A stretch of DNA of 64,000 nucleotides from Anadara kagoshimensis (Eukaryota > Mollusca > Bivalvia > Arcoida > Arcidae). Every line of letters begins with the position of its first letter. Position 1 is the stretch's first letter. Below, piece after piece: positions 62,399 to 64,000 of the stretch. The notes under the pieces were generated by a model. The model was not told the DNA's origin, searched no databases, and saw only the letters and a list, made by a program, of their open reading frames with translations. The stretch spans positions 6,990,178-7,054,177 of the forward strand of contig CM037874.1 in NCBI GenBank assembly GCA_021292105.1. The letters are read 5' to 3'. The position numbers and the translations under genes are program-made.

Positions 62399-63319
62399 TC
62401 AGATCACTAATTATGTCGATTTCCATATCACTAAATGATTCAAATATACAATAATCAAAATTTTAAAATTTACCTTCAAATAACAAATTCGCTGATTTCG
62501 TATATATATTTACATATTCCAGCCCGATCGTGAAGTTATGACACAAAGTGGTAATGCTCAAATAGCAACAAAATATTTGTAAATATAACACATTTTTACT
62601 GAACTTTTAAATTGTTTCCTTGTAAAAATAGAAAGAGGATTGGTTGATCTACTCCAATTTTGGATTTAAATCTAAATCGAGAGAAGATAATTGTTGTAAA
62701 TCGTCCCATAGGTCACTGATGGTAATCAGCACCAGGTATAGATAATTATTATGTCTATTTTTTTCACTACTTAACATGTTTAAGTATCATTTTAACGCCC
62801 ACCTATCCACGATCAGTCTTCTCAGTTTTAAGATATATATTTTTTATTCAATCCATGTGTACTGTGTGTAACTATGAAACGGGTATCATTCCTTCTCGAT
62901 TTCTCCTTTTCCTCACGATTTAAATTTTTGACACTTTCCCAGTTCCAGTCAGATAAACATTATAACTAAACTTATCTGCAGCTTAATCAATTTTAAAACG
63001 AAGCAAGGAATAATCGTTAAAAGTATTGCCTACGTGAATTCATTTTAAAAATTGTCATTCTGTTCATCTTGTTTCAAAATCTTTAAAATGTTTGAATTTC
63101 CATTGTTTTGGTCGGAGGAATTTTACTCCAAACCGACCGTCTATTGCTGAAAAAAGAGAGGGTTGTTTTAAGTTTGCATATAAATATAAAAGTTAAGACC
63201 AATTACAAGATAAAGATTTCTGTCCCTAACTTGAAAGTCATGTAAAACTGCCTTCATGGGCAGGTGAACCCTAGCATACACGTTAAAAACCGATGAAAGA
63301 GGGACTAGAGTGGATTTTT
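62399..63319. other. 3' flank of gene 3, non-coding
   Basis: Nothing recognised. Confidence 0.5.
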
Positions 63320-63382
63320 CCTGGTCTCTAAAAGCAAGTTGATACTTATATAGAGGTGGTCTTTAAAACAAGTTCGACTGTT
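63320..63382. mobile_element. MITE family B, partial copy 7
   Basis: TTCCTGGTCTCTAAA-like text and AGAGGTGGTCTTTAAAACAA then GTTCGACTGT match only the right half of family B. Confidence 0.5.
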
Positions 63383-63401
63383 CTATTTTTGTTCTATTAT
63401 G

Positions 63402-63407
63402 TTTATT
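63402..63407 (-). terminator. Polyadenylation signal of gene 3
   Basis: AATAAA on the minus strand, about 60 nt downstream of the gene 3 stop codon at 63463. Confidence 0.5.
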
Positions 63408-63462
63408 ATTTGATATTTTCAAGTACAATAGATTGTCTCAAATACATAAAGATCTGACAAAA

Positions 63463-63571
63463 TCATGGCGTAGTATTTCCACTGTTTGAAGGGTCATTTT
63501 CGTTCGCTGGTTTCCTAAGCATTTCTATGCCATCACTGTCTGTCATTTCAATATCCGCAGTGGCGTGGAAT
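63463..63571 (-). CDS. Gene 3 terminal coding exon (C terminus only)
   Basis: Acceptor ACTTGTTCAATTGCAG precedes a frame that completes a codon with one base and then encodes FHATADIEMTDSDGIEMLRK and PANENDPSNSGNTTP before TGA. The other two frames have early stops. The acidic, polar tail looks like a cytoplasmic C terminus, for example of a membrane protein, but no family can be assigned from 36 residues. The remaining exons lie beyond 64000. Confidence 0.7.
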
Positions 63572-63829
63572 CTGCAATTGAACAACTTGAACGTAAGAAT
63601 AGATAGAACAAAAATTGCTTAAACAATTATACGTTATTTCAAACAGCTATCAATTTTAATCTGCGGTCTCGAAAAGAGTAATTGGGAACTGTTTTGTAAA
63701 CACAACATTTGAAATTATCACGATTAAAGAAATATAACTCTTGCAGATTTAATACAATTGATACATGTAGTGCCATTCAAAGAAACCAATTATGGCAACC
63801 AAACACAAACATAATCATTCATGTCAAAA
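63572..63829. other. Intron of gene 3, non-coding
   Basis: Nothing recognised. Confidence 0.5.
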
Positions 63830-64000
63830 TTTAATTCTCGGCTCAAAGTTAAAAACTTTGTAAACAGGCAAATAAAGTTAAACTCGTTTAGTTTCATCAG
63901 AGAAGTTAAGCCAGGGCCCCACAAGGGTAAGCAACTTCTTTTTAGCTAGCGTCACCCGCCACGTGTGTAATCAAAATTGCGAATTATATGAACATGGAAC
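63830..64000 (+). mobile_element. Repeat family D, copy 6 (runs off window)
   Basis: GGGCCCCACAAGGGTAAGCA, CACCCGCCACGTGTGTAATC and ATATGAACATGGAAC match family D; cut at the window edge. Confidence 0.8.

Overview
This is a window of eukaryotic nuclear DNA, almost certainly from a marine mollusc and most likely a bivalve. It is AT-rich, coding DNA is sparse and cut by long GT-AG introns, and short dispersed repeats, MITEs, tRNA-derived SINEs and minisatellites are dense. There is no operon structure, CRISPR array, rRNA gene or functional tRNA gene. The organism call is inference from repeat character, not from a database match.

Genes. All convincing host coding sequence is on the minus strand. 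Gene 1 starts with an ATG at 34141 and runs leftwards through nine phase-matched exons (33404-34141, 25493-25528, 23832-24013, 19036-19122, 13301-13380, 12295-12384, 9001-9084, 6671-6711, 1671-1951). It gives at least 539 residues of an unrecognised low-complexity, Ser/Arg/Pro-rich protein with repeated RVKSA, RPSTA and RPRTA motifs; its 3' end is not seen. Gene 2 is a 262-codon first exon (52518-53303) of a similar basic Ser-rich protein ending in a CxCxxC motif. It may be a separate gene or the 5' part of gene 1. Weak linking exons are noted at 41217-41322 and 35752-35838, and an ATG-bearing exon at 57893-57912. Gene 3 is seen only as its terminal coding exon (63463-63571).

Mobile DNA. (1) A 3.65-kb ISL2EU-like (PIF/Harbinger-related) transposon at 26163-29808 has long terminal inverted repeats, an expanded GATATC palindrome array, a SAP plus SWIM-start ORF and an opposite-strand transposase remnant without a Met. 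(2) A miniature LTR element (TRIM) at 31342-31635 has a tRNA-like sequence in each LTR, a tRNA-Pro-type primer binding site, two hairpins, a polypurine tract and a 4-bp target duplication. A probable solo LTR of the same family lies at 25614-25716. (3) At least ten MITE or short dispersed families are named A to M here, several nested in one another. One (F) has had its terminal repeat amplified into a 43-bp satellite at 48521-49163. (4) tRNA-derived SINEs, one with a clean 12-bp target duplication (59314-59698), and two LINE reverse-transcriptase fragments.

Tandem repeats. Main arrays are at 2413-4905 (76-81 bp), 15040-15900 (G-poor, C/A-rich), 20936-21445 (39 bp), 24111-24390 (40 bp), 31024-31280 (60 bp), 37130-37610 (about 190 bp), 46950-47195 (about 42 bp) and 48521-49163 (43 bp). 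A 114-bp pure C run is at 42888-43001. Most long open frames in these arrays are artefacts of repeat periods divisible by three.
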